A DNA stretch of 64,000 nt from Hymenobacter sp. PAMC 26628 (lineage in GTDB: Bacteria > Bacteroidota > Bacteroidia > Cytophagales > Hymenobacteraceae), in contig NZ_CP014304.1 in NCBI RefSeq assembly GCF_001562275.1, positions 3,720,001 to 3,784,000 of the forward strand, given 5' to 3'. Below are positions 1 through 8,173 of the stretch, in pieces. The notes below the pieces were generated by a model. The model ran no database searches. It was not told where the DNA came from and saw only the letters and a program-made list of their open reading frames with translations. Position numbers and translations under genes: made by a program. Numbering within the stretch: the stretch's first letter is position 1; the number at the start of each line of letters is the position of its first letter.

Positions 1-873
1 CGCGGGCAATTGCTGAACTTCGGCGACTTTGACATCTACAAAACCTACCGCGTGCAAGGGCGCTGGCAGGAGCCGCGCAACATCGGGCCCCTGGTGAACG
101 GCAAGGGCCCCGAATACTACTTCACCATCGACCGCGAGAGCAAAAATCTCTACTACGCGCGCTCCGAGCCCACGGAGGTGGGCAACCTCGACCTCTACTC
201 CTTCCCGCTGCCGATGGAGGCCCAGCCGCTGGCCACCACCACCGTGGCCGGCACCCTGCGCGACTCCGTGAGCAACAAGCCGCTGCAAGGCATTGTGAGC
301 GTGATTGATACCGACAACGGCGTGGAGGTGGCCAGCAAGTACCTGCGCCCCGACGGCAGCTTCGACTTTGAGCTGATGGAGGGCTCGCACTACGTGCTGC
401 TCATCCAGAGCCCCGATTTTTTCAGCGTCGAGAAGAAGTTTGAGCTGAAGGGCGACACCTTAGTGAGCCTGCTGACGAACAGCCTGAATTACAAGCTGCC
501 GCTGGTGTTCAAGAACATCGAGTTTGAGGCTGGCAAGGCCAACGTGCTGCCGGCCATGCACTCCACCCTCGACCGGCTCACCACCTTCCTGGCCGACCAC
601 CCCACCTACCGCCTCAGCATCGCGGGCCACACCGACGCCCAGGGCGACCCCGACGCCAACCTCCTTCTGTCGCAGGCCCGTGCCGAAGCCATCCGCCGAT
701 ATATTGAGCGCCGGGGCAAAATTGCGCCCGCCCGCCTCGAAAGCGGCGGCTTTGGCAGCTCCCAACCGTTGAAAGACGAGGCCAACGAGGCCGATGCCCG
801 CGTGAACCGCCGCGTGGAGTTCCGCATCCTCAAGCCCGAAGGCGACGCCCCGGCCGGCGGGGCCTGGAAATAA
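1..873 (+). CDS. OmpA-family protein with WD40-like and carboxypeptidase-regulatory-like regions (5' truncated)
   Basis: The reading frame is open from base 1, so the true start lies upstream of the window. The visible part runs from the end of a PD40/WD40-like propeller (ESKNLYYARS, then GNLDLYSF), through a short beta-rich carboxypeptidase-regulatory-like segment (VAGTLRDSVSNKPLQG), to a C-terminal OmpA domain that binds peptidoglycan (FEAGKANVLP, IAGHTDAQGD, NRRVEFRIL). This order of domains is that of PorE, a periplasmic lipoprotein of the type IX secretion and gliding machinery. The N-terminal TPR and lipobox cannot be checked here. It is probably outer-membrane associated and anchored to peptidoglycan. 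Other OmpA proteins of this lineage share the same order, so the PorE label is an inference. Confidence 0.85.
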   Translation, partial: RGQLLNFGDFDIYKTYRVQGRWQEPRNIGPLVNGKGPEYYFTIDRESKNLYYARSEPTEVGNLDLYSFPLPMEAQPLATTTVAGTLRDSVSNKPLQGIVSVIDTDNGVEVASKYLRPDGSFDFELMEGSHYVLLIQSPDFFSVEKKFELKGDTLVSLLTNSLNYKLPLVFKNIEFEAGKANVLPAMHSTLDRLTTFLADHPTYRLSIAGHTDAQGDPDANLLLSQARAEAIRRYIERRGKIAPARLESGGFGSSQPLKDEANEADARVNRRVEFRILKPEGDAPAGGAWK

Positions 874-876
874 AAA

Positions 877-892
877 TGGGGCCGGAGCCCCA
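877..892. terminator. Small hairpin between convergent genes
   Basis: A 6-bp stem (TGGGGC/GCCCCA) with a 4-nt loop lies just after the OmpA stop codon. An A run lies to its left, which reads as a T run on the minus strand. It may end transcription of the DoxX-like pair that points toward it. The stem is short, so the call is weak. Confidence 0.35.
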
Positions 893-908
893 AATTCAAC
901 CAATTGTT

Positions 909-1244
909 TTACAGCGCTTTGGCGAAAATATAGGCATTTAGCAGCATGAAGGACAGGGCTGGCAGCGAGACCAGCAAGCCGTCCTTCACTTTGATGCGGA
1001 CGGCCACGCCCAGGAACATCAGCAGGGCCAAGCCGCCGGAGGAAATTAGTAGGATGAGGTTGTATTTCAGGCCCACCAGCAGCCCAACGGCCCCGAGCAA
1101 CTCGAAGATTATGGCAACCAGTCCCAGCCCTTCCAGCCCAAACCGTTTGAACTCGTCTTTCATAGCGGGGGATACAAAATAGGCAATCCCGTAGCCTAAA
1201 AAGGACAAGCTCGAAACCAGGACCAGGACTATAAACAAATACAT
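909..1244 (-). CDS. DoxX-like small membrane protein
   Basis: This 111-residue protein has four predicted hydrophobic segments (about residues 2-22, 40-60, 63-83 and 92-110), the usual layout of the DoxX/DoxD-like superfamily. An acidic/basic stretch (MKDEFKRFGLEGLG) follows the first helix, as is common in this family. The biochemical role is unknown; some relatives take part in quinone or thiosulfate oxidation. Its ATG overlaps the stop codon of the preceding gene (TGATG at 1242-1246), so the two are translationally coupled. The preceding gene encodes a similar protein. Confidence 0.7.
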   Translation of the reverse strand: MYLFIVLVLVSSLSFLGYGIAYFVSPAMKDEFKRFGLEGLGLVAIIFELLGAVGLLVGLKYNLILLISSGGLALLMFLGVAVRIKVKDGLLVSLPALSFMLLNAYIFAKAL

Positions 1245-1594
1245 CAGGCGGCAGAAATATGCAGGGCGGCGTAAGCAATGAATAAGCTCAGCACCAGCAA
1301 GATGAAGGAAGGGGCGCGCTTAAAAAGCGGATTATTGACCTTGTAGTGAAAGTACTGCGCGGCCAGCATCAGCGCGGCCATGAGCAGGGCGGGCACCAGC
1401 ACCAGGGCCGGGTACCAGATGCCCGCAATCAGCAGGGTGGCCAGGGCAATTTTGGTGGCTCCCACCAGCGTACGGGTTTGGTCGCTTAGGCCGTACTGCT
1501 TGAATTCCAGCACGATATTATCGAATCGGAAGACCCACACGTAAATAACCGACAGGGCGACGACGAGCTGGGCGATGATGGCGGCGGTAGTCAT
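1244..1594 (-). CDS. DoxX-like small membrane protein, first of a pair
   Basis: A 116-residue, four-helix hydrophobic protein. It shares with its downstream neighbour the FDNIVLEFKQYGL-type segment after the first helix, which suggests tandem duplication. It ends by overlapping the start codon of the next gene, so both are probably made from one mRNA and may form a hetero-oligomer in the inner membrane. No catalytic residues are recognisable. DoxX-like is the best family guess from topology and length. Confidence 0.65.
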   Translation of the reverse strand: MTTAAIIAQLVVALSVIYVWVFRFDNIVLEFKQYGLSDQTRTLVGATKIALATLLIAGIWYPALVLVPALLMAALMLAAQYFHYKVNNPLFKRAPSFILLVLSLFIAYAALHISAA

Positions 1595-1861
1595 GCTAGT
1601 TTCCGTTTAGGGCCCCGGCGGCCGATTCTTTTGCCGCGTTGGCTCGGATTGCTGCCGGCCATGCCGCGCCATTTTCCGGGCCCGGCGCAGTGCACAGGTT
1701 CGGTAGCAAAGCTCCAAAGTCGCTCGAATGTTTAGGGCGCGGGCGTTAGCAAGCCGCGTCCGGGCCCCAACCAGTCGCGCCAAAGCAAGCAGGTCGCTCA
1801 GCAATAGTTGTCCGCTGTCAGCCAATGATGTACCACCTATCAACAAAAGCCGCCTAGCCGC
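1595..1861. other. Intergenic stretch without a convincing gene
   Basis: About 270 bases separate the DoxX-like pair from the MBL-fold gene. One short minus-strand frame (1607-1846) is open, but its product is arginine/alanine-rich with no domain and looks like chance in GC-rich DNA. No strong hairpin or repeat was seen. Confidence 0.5.
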
Positions 1862-2893
1862 TTAACTAAACGCCCACCACGGCGCCTGCCGCACCGGGTC
1901 GCCCACGGCGTAGGGCTCGCCGATGCGGGGCACCGTGACGGGCACGCCCAGGGCCCCGGCGGCGGGCAGCAAGCGCTGGATGGGCTCGTTCCAGGGGTGG
2001 TAGGCCAGCGTGAATTTGGCCCAGTGCACCGGCCAGAGCACGGCGGCGCGCAGGTCGCGGGCAGCCTGGGCCGTTTCCTCGGGCAGGGTGTGGATGGCGT
2101 GCCACAGCTCGTCGTACTGCCCGTTTTCGAGCAGGGCCAAATCGAAGGGCCCGTACTGGGCGCCGGTTGCCTTGAAGTGCGGGCCGTAGCCGCTGTCGCC
2201 GCCCAGGTACAGGCGGCAGGGCCCCAGCTGGAGCACAAAGGCAGCCCACAGCGTGTTTTGGGGCGACAGGCTGCGGCCCGACATGTGCTGCGCCGGCACG
2301 GCCGTGAGCTGCACGCCGGGCAGTGGCGCGGTGGTTTCGTGCCAGTTTAGCTCCGTAATTTGGTCGGCGGCGTAGCCCCAGTGGCGCAGGTGGGCCCCCA
2401 CGCCCAGGGCCGTGACCACGCGGGCCACCTGGGGGCGCAGCGCGGCCACGGTGGCGTAATCAAGGTGGTCGTAGTGGTCGTGGGTGAGCACCAGCACGTC
2501 GATGGGCGGCAGGTCGGCCACGCCGTAGCCGTTGCTGCCCGCAAAGGCCCGCACCGAGCCCGGCACCGGCGAGGCATTGCCGCTGAACACGGGGTCGACC
2601 AGGATGTTAAATTCCTGGTATTTAATTAGGTACGACGAGTGGCCAAACCAGATGAGGGTGGGCCGCGCGAAGGGCCCCGGGGCCCGCAGGTTGGTGGCCA
2701 CCGACGGCAGCGGCCGGCTGGGGCGGCTGGTTTTGGGCCGGTTCAGGTAGCCCCGCAGCAGCTTGCCCATTGGGGCGTCGCCGGGGCTAAAATTCACCCC
2801 GCCCAGGTTCTGAAACTTGCCGCCCTTGAAGTTGGGCAGCGCCGCAAATTGCTGGGCCTGCGCCGCTGAAGGGCTTTTGCCGAGGATTTTCAT
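1862..2893 (-). CDS. MBL-fold metal-dependent hydrolase (UlaG / NAPE-PLD-like)
   Basis: A 343-residue protein with the metallo-beta-lactamase signature THDHYDHLD (HxHxDH) near residue 137. Further metal ligands are expected in the later AQHMSGR and GGDSGYGPHF segments, which match the family's H and D ligand positions. The strand IWFGHSSYLIKYQEFNILVD before the motif is typical of the UlaG/NAPE-PLD-like branch, whose members cleave phosphodiester or lactone bonds. The substrate cannot be told from sequence. There is no signal peptide, so a cytoplasmic enzyme is likely. The start is the ATG at 2891-2893. It has no clear operon partner. Confidence 0.85.
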   Translation of the reverse strand: MKILGKSPSAAQAQQFAALPNFKGGKFQNLGGVNFSPGDAPMGKLLRGYLNRPKTSRPSRPLPSVATNLRAPGPFARPTLIWFGHSSYLIKYQEFNILVDPVFSGNASPVPGSVRAFAGSNGYGVADLPPIDVLVLTHDHYDHLDYATVAALRPQVARVVTALGVGAHLRHWGYAADQITELNWHETTAPLPGVQLTAVPAQHMSGRSLSPQNTLWAAFVLQLGPCRLYLGGDSGYGPHFKATGAQYGPFDLALLENGQYDELWHAIHTLPEETAQAARDLRAAVLWPVHWAKFTLAYHPWNEPIQRLLPAAGALGVPVTVPRIGEPYAVGDPVRQAPWWAFS

Positions 2894-2964
2894 TCGTAAG
2901 AAACGGGACCCTAACTGGGCCGCTGGGGCGTAGACGGCCGGGGCCCCACGATGCTTTAGGGGCC

Positions 2965-3423
2965 CTACGAAACGGCCAGCACCTGCACCGTTTTGCCATT
3001 GAACACGGCCGCCTCACCGGCGCGCTTGCCCTTCAGGGCCAGGGCCACCGGCGCGGCGCCCGACACGGCGAAGCACTCCTGCCCTCCCACCACCAACCGG
3101 CCGGCGCTGATGGCCAGGTAGAACCAGCCCAGCGAAGTGTGCACCAGGGCCCCGGGGCGCACGGCGTCGCAGGGCGCGTCGGGGCTGATGCGGGCCAGCT
3201 CGGCGGCCAGCTGGCGGGCCTGGTGCAGCTGGCCGGCGTTGCGGTCGCGCTCCTGGGTGGCCATTTCGCGGCCGGTTTCGTACTTGTCGCCCGCGCTGCT
3301 TTTGGTGTCGGAGTTGGCCGATTCCTGAGCGGCCTGCATGGCCAGGGCGGCGGCGGCCATGCGCTGCTCGATGAAGGCCCGGCAGGCGGCGTGAAGGGCA
3401 GGTTTGGGCAAAAAATCGGCCAT
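2965..3423 (-). CDS. GreA/GreB-type C-terminal domain protein
   Basis: The ATG at 3421-3423 gives 152 residues beginning MADFLPKPAL. A longer frame would add an arginine/proline-rich leader that looks non-coding. The N-terminal half is helical (AALAMQAAQESANSDTKSSA, then TGREMATQERDRN) and resembles the coiled coil of transcript-cleavage factors. The C-terminal part (VHTSLGWFYLAISAGRLVV, ending NGKTVQVLAV) resembles the FKBP-like GreA/GreB C-domain. Proteins of this type in Bacteroidota are often mislabelled 3-oxoacyl-ACP synthase. A role in RNA polymerase binding is an inference. Confidence 0.6.
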   Translation of the reverse strand: MADFLPKPALHAACRAFIEQRMAAAALAMQAAQESANSDTKSSAGDKYETGREMATQERDRNAGQLHQARQLAAELARISPDAPCDAVRPGALVHTSLGWFYLAISAGRLVVGGQECFAVSGAAPVALALKGKRAGEAAVFNGKTVQVLAVS

Positions 3424-3629
3424 TGGGACGAAGCGGAAAGGGTGAAAGCAGGCCCGGCCGGGCCCCGGCAACCGCCGCGCAGCCGGGGCGGGCACCAAAA
3501 TCGGGTAATTCTACGCGCTAAACAGTTGGGCACGCTTTGGTTCTTTGCAGCGCTGAACCTAAACCGTGCGGGGCTCTAGCTTTTTGCCGCGCCGCACGAC
3601 GTGAAATCACTCGCCTCCTTTTTCCCCAC

Positions 3630-4478
3630 ATGAGCCCTTCGCCCACGCTGACCCTTGAAGCGGAGGCCACCGCGCAACGCCTGCCGCGCTGGCAGCAGCG
3701 GCAAAAGAACTTCGACGCGGCAGGACCCGCCACCACCGATGGGGCCCGGCGCGCCAGTGTTATCCCTTCTCATACTTCCCCCATGTCGCCGCGCGAACTC
3801 GCCAACCTCCCCGCCCTGAAAAGTGCCCAGCGCGCCGAGTTTTTGCGCCGGGCCCGGCAGCTGGGCCACCACCTCGACGCGCTGGCGCAGGGGCTGGAGG
3901 AGCACCGTTTTTTTACCGCCACCGCCGACGCGCTGCGGCTGCTGCCCGCCGCGGCCTTGCTGCCGCACCCCGTGCCCGGCTTCTACCAGCCGGCCCCGGG
4001 GCCCGGGGCCCCGGGCAAGGGCGGCGCGCTGGTGTTTGCCGCCGGCCCGCTGGCGGCGGCCCCCCGGGGCCCCGTGCACGTGCAGGCGGTGTCCGTCGAC
4101 ACCAAGGTGCTGGGCCCCGGTGAGCAGTGGGACGTGAGCGCGCCCGGCGGCGACGCCTGGGGCCCCGCCGGCCTGCCCCCCTACGTGGTGGTGAACGTGC
4201 GGCGGCTGATTTTGCACCCCGGGGCCGCCGTGGTGGTGTGCGGCCACGCGTTTTCGCTGCTCTGCCAGGAGTACCGCTGCCTGGGGGGCGCGGGCGCCGA
4301 TGGCCACCAGGTGGCCATCGGGCCCGCGCCGCCAGCGGCCGGCCTACCGGGCCCCTACCAGTTGGCCGAGTTGGTGTTCCGCGACGTGCGAGGGGGCCTG
4401 GCCGTGCACGCTCAACCGGCCGCCCACGCGCCCGGCCAGCGCGTGGTGCTGGCCCAGCACGTTTCCGATCCGGCCTAA
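3630..4478 (+). CDS. Protein of unknown function with helical N-terminus and beta-rich C-terminal half
   Basis: The ATG at 3630 gives 282 residues; an ATG at 3783 (MSPRELANLP) is a plausible shorter start. Residues about 55-100 are helical and basic (RAEFLRRARQLGHHLDALAQ). The C-terminal half is beta-rich and glycine/proline-rich, with runs such as PYVVVNVRRLILHPGAAVVV and GHAFSLLCQEY. These alternate short strands with turns, as in beta-helix or cupin-like folds. No signal peptide is present. I do not recognise the family. It stands alone between the GreA-like gene (divergent) and another unknown gene on the same strand. Confidence 0.55.
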   Translation: MSPSPTLTLEAEATAQRLPRWQQRQKNFDAAGPATTDGARRASVIPSHTSPMSPRELANLPALKSAQRAEFLRRARQLGHHLDALAQGLEEHRFFTATADALRLLPAAALLPHPVPGFYQPAPGPGAPGKGGALVFAAGPLAAAPRGPVHVQAVSVDTKVLGPGEQWDVSAPGGDAWGPAGLPPYVVVNVRRLILHPGAAVVVCGHAFSLLCQEYRCLGGAGADGHQVAIGPAPPAAGLPGPYQLAELVFRDVRGGLAVHAQPAAHAPGQRVVLAQHVSDPA

Positions 4479-4580
4479 TCCGCTCCCACTCAGGCAGGAA
4501 TAGTTGGCAGCAACTTTTTATTACGCATTGGTTGCTAGTTACTTATACATTTATAACGTTTACCTTACTTCCCCTAATAA

Positions 4581-5252
4581 ATGTCTGTTATTCCGAGCAT
4601 CCTTACCCCCGAGCAGTTCGAGCAGTACAGCGCCGAATGGCTAAAAATTGCCAATGACGCCGAGGGCGACGCGCTGGCCCAGTGCTTCGCCGCGCCCGGC
4701 CACGGCCGCCGCACCTGCGCCAGCCTGCCCATCCAGCAATTGGTGTGGCTGGTGTCGACGGTGGGGGTAGTCTTCGTCAGGACCCGGTTCCTGGCCATTG
4801 CCCCCTCCGACGGCCACCCGGCGCGCTTTGCACTGGCCTTGTTTGCCACCGATGCTGCGGGCAAGCGCCTGTCGGCCTATTACTTGGCCGATGCCGAAGA
4901 GGCCGCGTCCGCGCTGCACGCAACCCAGGTGCCGCACGATTTGGTGAAGGCCTGGCTGCAAAACTGGACCGCCGCGCCGGCCGTCACGCCCGTCCTGTTT
5001 GCCACCGCCTACGGGCCCCTGCAAGGCTATACCTTCGACGTGGGCGATTTCCTGGAGCCGCTCTTCGCCGCCCAGCCCTTCGGCGACCAAACGCTGCGGA
5101 TTAGCTTCGGCCTGCACGAGTACTACCCCGTCGAGGGCCCCCTGGCCCAGACCTTCGGGCTGGTGCTGCGCCTCCACGACCCCAAGAAGCTAGAGGGCGG
5201 CTCCGACGACCCATTCTTTGATATGTCGAAGCCTTGCCCACCTTATTGTTAG
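4581..5252 (+). CDS. Hypothetical protein
   Basis: A 223-residue soluble protein beginning MSVIPSILTPEQFEQYSAEW. The first 40 residues are helical and acidic, the middle holds alternating beta strands (VVFVRTRFLAIAPSD, RFALALFATDAAG), and the C-terminal third contains YTFDVGDFLEPLFAAQ and LRISFGLHEYYP. It ends with cysteines (PCPPYC). No catalytic pattern is recognisable. The sequence before the start (4500-4580) is AT-rich and may hold the promoter. Confidence 0.6.
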   Translation: MSVIPSILTPEQFEQYSAEWLKIANDAEGDALAQCFAAPGHGRRTCASLPIQQLVWLVSTVGVVFVRTRFLAIAPSDGHPARFALALFATDAAGKRLSAYYLADAEEAASALHATQVPHDLVKAWLQNWTAAPAVTPVLFATAYGPLQGYTFDVGDFLEPLFAAQPFGDQTLRISFGLHEYYPVEGPLAQTFGLVLRLHDPKKLEGGSDDPFFDMSKPCPPYC

Positions 5253-5314
5253 AGTTCTGAGCAGGCACTGATTGGCGGGCCTTTTTATTTACTCTACCTT
5301 CTACCCCAGGTGGC

Positions 5315-5968
5315 ATGACTGGCCAAGAATTATCCCATCTAATTGGGAACTTGTCGCGGGCCGCGCTTGCGGCGGCGTTCTTAAGTGGCGCGGTCCGCTT
5401 CCGCCGGCTACCGCCAGAACTACGCTTCTTGGCGGTGTTTCTGGGGTTTGACATGGCAACAGAGATTGCCTCTACGTGGCTGGGATACTTACATCAACCC
5501 AACTTATTTCTGTACCCATTTTTTGCAGCGGCTGAGGTATGGTTTTTGGCGTTGGTTTACGACCGGGCGTTGCAGTGGCCAGCTTTTTCGCGATGGCGGC
5601 CGTGGGCAGCCGGCACCTTCGTGATCTACTGTGTGCTCGAAGGCTGGCTCTTTCCCGAAGTAGCCCGCTTCAAGCCTACTCTACAAGTCGTAGAAAGTAT
5701 ACTGGTACTGAGCTTAGTAGGGCTGTATTTTCGCAAGCTGCTCCACGAGTTGCGCGTGACGCGCCTGGACCAGGAGCCCATATTCTGGGTTTCGGTTGGA
5801 ATCGTCATTAACTTTTTGGGTAGCCTCCAGATTCATCTATTTAGCAACTACCTGCTCACGCACTATTCCAACCAGTTGAGCTTGTACGCCTGGGCCGTTC
5901 ACTCGCTGCTAAACGTGGTGTTGTACGCCTGCTACTGCACCGCCCTATGGATTCGCCCCCGGAAGTAA
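5315..5968 (+). CDS. Multi-pass membrane protein upstream of a sensor kinase
   Basis: A 217-residue protein with about six hydrophobic segments, starting near residues 33-50 (LRFLAVFLGFDMATEIAS) and ending near residues 193-211. Its stop lies 22 bases inside the next gene, a NarL-type histidine kinase, so the two are translationally coupled. In Bacteroidota such unnamed membrane proteins often precede kinases that lack a sensor domain, so this protein may be the signal-receiving partner. No family motif identifies the ligand. Confidence 0.7.
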   Translation: MTGQELSHLIGNLSRAALAAAFLSGAVRFRRLPPELRFLAVFLGFDMATEIASTWLGYLHQPNLFLYPFFAAAEVWFLALVYDRALQWPAFSRWRPWAAGTFVIYCVLEGWLFPEVARFKPTLQVVESILVLSLVGLYFRKLLHELRVTRLDQEPIFWVSVGIVINFLGSLQIHLFSNYLLTHYSNQLSLYAWAVHSLLNVVLYACYCTALWIRPRK

Positions 5969-6774
5969 CCTTCGCCCCGCTGCTGTTCGGCGGCATTGCG
6001 TTTATGCTGCTGGCGGCGGGGGGCCTGGTGCTGTTTTTGGTGGTGTACCAGAAGCGGCTGCTGCAACAGCAGCTGCGCCAGCGCGCGGCCGAGGCCACCC
6101 ACCAGCAAGCGCTGCTGGCCGCCATTGTGGAGGCCCAGGAGCTGGAGCGGGAGCGCATCGGCCGCGACCTGCACGACGGCATCGGCTCGACCATTGCCAC
6201 GGCCAAGCTGCTGGTGCAGCGCCTAGAGGGCCCCCAGCCCCTGGCCGACCGCGCCGACCTGCTCGGGCTGGTGAAGGAAATAATGGGCACCGCCGTGCAG
6301 GACGTGCGCACCGTGTCGCACAGCCTCTACCCGGTGGTGCTGGCCCGCTTCGGCCTGGCCGAGGCCTTGCAGCACCTCGTGGACGTGTCGAACGAGGCCG
6401 GCACGCTGGCCGTGCAGCTGGAAGTAGAGTACCCCCGCCCACTGGCCCTGGCCCAGGAGCTGGCCCTGTACCGCATTTGCCAGGAGCTGATGCACAATAC
6501 TTTTAAGCACGCCGCCGGGGCCACGCGCCTCAGCGTACAACTGCGGCAGCGCGGCACGCTGCTCACGCTGGCCGTGGAAGACGACGGCTGCGGCTTTGCC
6601 TTGCCCGCGCCGGGGGCCCCCGCGCCGGGGGCCCCCGCGCCGGCCGGCGGGGGCGTGGGCCTGCGCAGCATTGATGTGCGGGTGCAGCTGCTGCGCGCCC
6701 GCCTGCACCGGGCCTCGGGCCCCGGCCAGGGCACCCACACCCGCGTCGAGCTGCCCTCGGCCTTCGTGGTGTAA
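5947..6774 (+). CDS. Sensor histidine kinase, NarL/HisKA_3 type
   Basis: A 275-residue kinase with one N-terminal membrane helix (about residues 12-32), then the HisKA_3 dimerisation helix ERERIGRDLHDGIGST with the phospho-acceptor His at about residue 76. The HATPase domain shows an N-box (ELMHNTFKHA), a G1-type box (EDDGCGF) and a G2-type box (GGVGLRSID). Between the G1 and G2 boxes the ATP-lid is filled by a Pro/Ala/Gly run encoded by a 15-base tandem repeat (6607-6636). It has no sensor domain and probably works with the membrane protein before it. The response regulator follows after 39 bases. Confidence 0.93.
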   Translation: MDSPPEVTFAPLLFGGIAFMLLAAGGLVLFLVVYQKRLLQQQLRQRAAEATHQQALLAAIVEAQELERERIGRDLHDGIGSTIATAKLLVQRLEGPQPLADRADLLGLVKEIMGTAVQDVRTVSHSLYPVVLARFGLAEALQHLVDVSNEAGTLAVQLEVEYPRPLALAQELALYRICQELMHNTFKHAAGATRLSVQLRQRGTLLTLAVEDDGCGFALPAPGAPAPGAPAPAGGGVGLRSIDVRVQLLRARLHRASGPGQGTHTRVELPSAFVV

Positions 6775-6813
6775 GTCCGCGTTTTCCTTCCGTTTCCGTC
6801 CTTTCCCCTTCCC

Positions 6814-7479
6814 ATGGCTGCCATCGATTTCCCGGTCCGCATTGCGTTGCTCGACGACCACCCGCTGTTTCGGCAGGGGCTGCGCTACATTTTGCAGGCC
6901 CTGCCCTACGTGGAGGCTGTAGATGAGGCCGGCGAATTCCCCGAGCTGCTGGCCCTCTGCCGCCAGCGCCTGCCCGACGTGCTGCTCCTCGACCTGCAAA
7001 TGCCCGGCATGGACGGCCCCGAGGTGGCCAAAACCCTGCTCGCCGAATTCCCCGGCCTGAAAATCATCGTCCTCTCGATGTTTTCCGCCGACAAGTTCAT
7101 CACCCAAATGCTGAAGCTGGGGGCCCGCAGCTACCTGCCCAAAGACGCCGACCAGGACCAGCTCCGCCAGGCCCTGGAAGACGTGCTCACCACCGGCCAC
7201 CATGTCACGCCGCGCATGTCGCGGGCACTGCTGCGCGGGGCCCCGGCGGCCCCGCCAGCAGTGCCCGCGCTCTCGGCCCTGGTGCAGCTCACCCCGCGCG
7301 AGGAGGAAATCCTGCGCCTCATCTGCGAGGGCCGCACGGCCGCCGAAATCGCCGACCACCTCTTCATCAGTCGCCGCACCGTGGAGGGCCACCGCCAAAA
7401 CCTGCTCGAAAAAACTCACGCCCCCAACTCGGCCGGCCTCGTGGTGTACGCCGTCCGCCACGGCTTGCTGGATGCGTGA
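6814..7479 (+). CDS. Response regulator, NarL/LuxR type
   Basis: A 221-residue protein. Residues 1-125 form a receiver domain with the acidic pair at LLDDH, the phosphorylation site Asp at about residue 60 (LLLDLQMPG) and the Lys of YLPKDA. The C-terminal domain (about 150-215) is a LuxR helix-turn-helix: LTPREEEILRLICEG followed by ISRRTVEGHRQNLLEK. It should bind DNA when phosphorylated by the kinase encoded just upstream. The target genes are not evident. Its stop is one base from the stop of the convergent HAD gene. Confidence 0.95.
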   Translation: MAAIDFPVRIALLDDHPLFRQGLRYILQALPYVEAVDEAGEFPELLALCRQRLPDVLLLDLQMPGMDGPEVAKTLLAEFPGLKIIVLSMFSADKFITQMLKLGARSYLPKDADQDQLRQALEDVLTTGHHVTPRMSRALLRGAPAAPPAVPALSALVQLTPREEEILRLICEGRTAAEIADHLFISRRTVEGHRQNLLEKTHAPNSAGLVVYAVRHGLLDA

Positions 7480-7480
7480 G

Positions 7481-7930
7481 CTAATACAGTGGCTGTGCCA
7501 GCGCGGCTTTAACTTTTTGCGCCCACTGATCGTCATCGGGCGCTACTACCAGCATCCGAAAATTATGGCGCTCGGCTTCTATTCGAACGCCTTCCGAATC
7601 GTCGATTAGTAAATCAATCCCGAAGCTCAGCGGGTGCTTCGTGCAGCGAACCGTTACCTCGCGGCTGTGTCGCTGTTGGTTCACTACCCCATCCAGACTG
7701 ATACCGTGTAGCCAGAATAATTGGTGTATGTGCCAATCGCTGCGATAAGAGGTGGTATAGATCCACACCTCCCAGCCCTGTTGGCGGCAGTACTCAGCCA
7801 GTTCTACAACTCCTTCCCGAAGACCTTCGCTACCCAGCAATCGGGCTAGTCTGCTACGCCGTGGCCGCTCCAATGGAAAATCGTAGCCGCAGCGAATCAG
7901 GGTATTATCGAGGTCGAAGGCGATGCGCAC
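7481..7930 (-). CDS. Small HAD-superfamily hydrolase
   Basis: A 149-residue protein with HAD motif I at the N-terminus (FDLDNT, Asp6 and Asp8), motif II near VWIYTTSYRS, and the motif IV acidic pair LIDDSEG. It has no large cap domain, so it probably acts on a macromolecular or small phosphate ester. The GTG at 7928-7930 is the only start that keeps motif I intact. It follows the stop of a 77-residue protein by one base, so the two form a tight operon. Confidence 0.8.
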   Translation of the reverse strand: MRIAFDLDNTLIRCGYDFPLERPRRSRLARLLGSEGLREGVVELAEYCRQQGWEVWIYTTSYRSDWHIHQLFWLHGISLDGVVNQQRHSREVTVRCTKHPLSFGIDLLIDDSEGVRIEAERHNFRMLVVAPDDDQWAQKVKAALAQPLY

Positions 7931-7931
7931 G

Positions 7932-8165
7932 TTAAATCAGCGATTCTATAGTTGTTGAATCTCCCGCGTTACGGCCACGATCCTGCTCTCGCCCCAAATC
8001 GCGGAAGGCACGCAGCACCCGCGCCTGCTGCCGCAGAAACGCCAGCACTTCCTGGCGCTGCTCCCGGGGCATTGCACGCCAGCGCGCCGCATCCTCCGCC
8101 TCCTGAACGCTGTGGTCGGCGTGCAGGGTGGTTTTGCGGGTCACGGTTTTGTCGAGGCGGAGCAT
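7932..8165 (-). CDS. Small helical protein preceding the HAD gene
   Basis: The ATG at 8163-8165 gives 77 residues: a basic N-terminus (MLRLDKTVTRKTTL), an acidic segment (HSVQEAEDAARW) and a helix (PREQRQEVLAFLRQQARVL). The arrangement recalls small proteins with a TPEER-type helix that often sit beside nucleotidyltransferase or other toxin-like genes. Here the partner one base downstream is a HAD hydrolase instead. The start lies only 8 bases from the end of the GH3-like gene, so all three may be co-transcribed. The antitoxin-like reading is a weak inference. Confidence 0.6.
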   Translation of the reverse strand: MLRLDKTVTRKTTLHADHSVQEAEDAARWRAMPREQRQEVLAFLRQQARVLRAFRDLGREQDRGRNAGDSTTIESLI

Positions 8166-8173
8166 GGCTAAAG

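Noticed and set aside
1607..1846. A 79-codon minus-strand frame between the DoxX-like pair and the MBL gene
   Set aside because: Arg/Ala-rich with no domain and no ribosome site that I can support.
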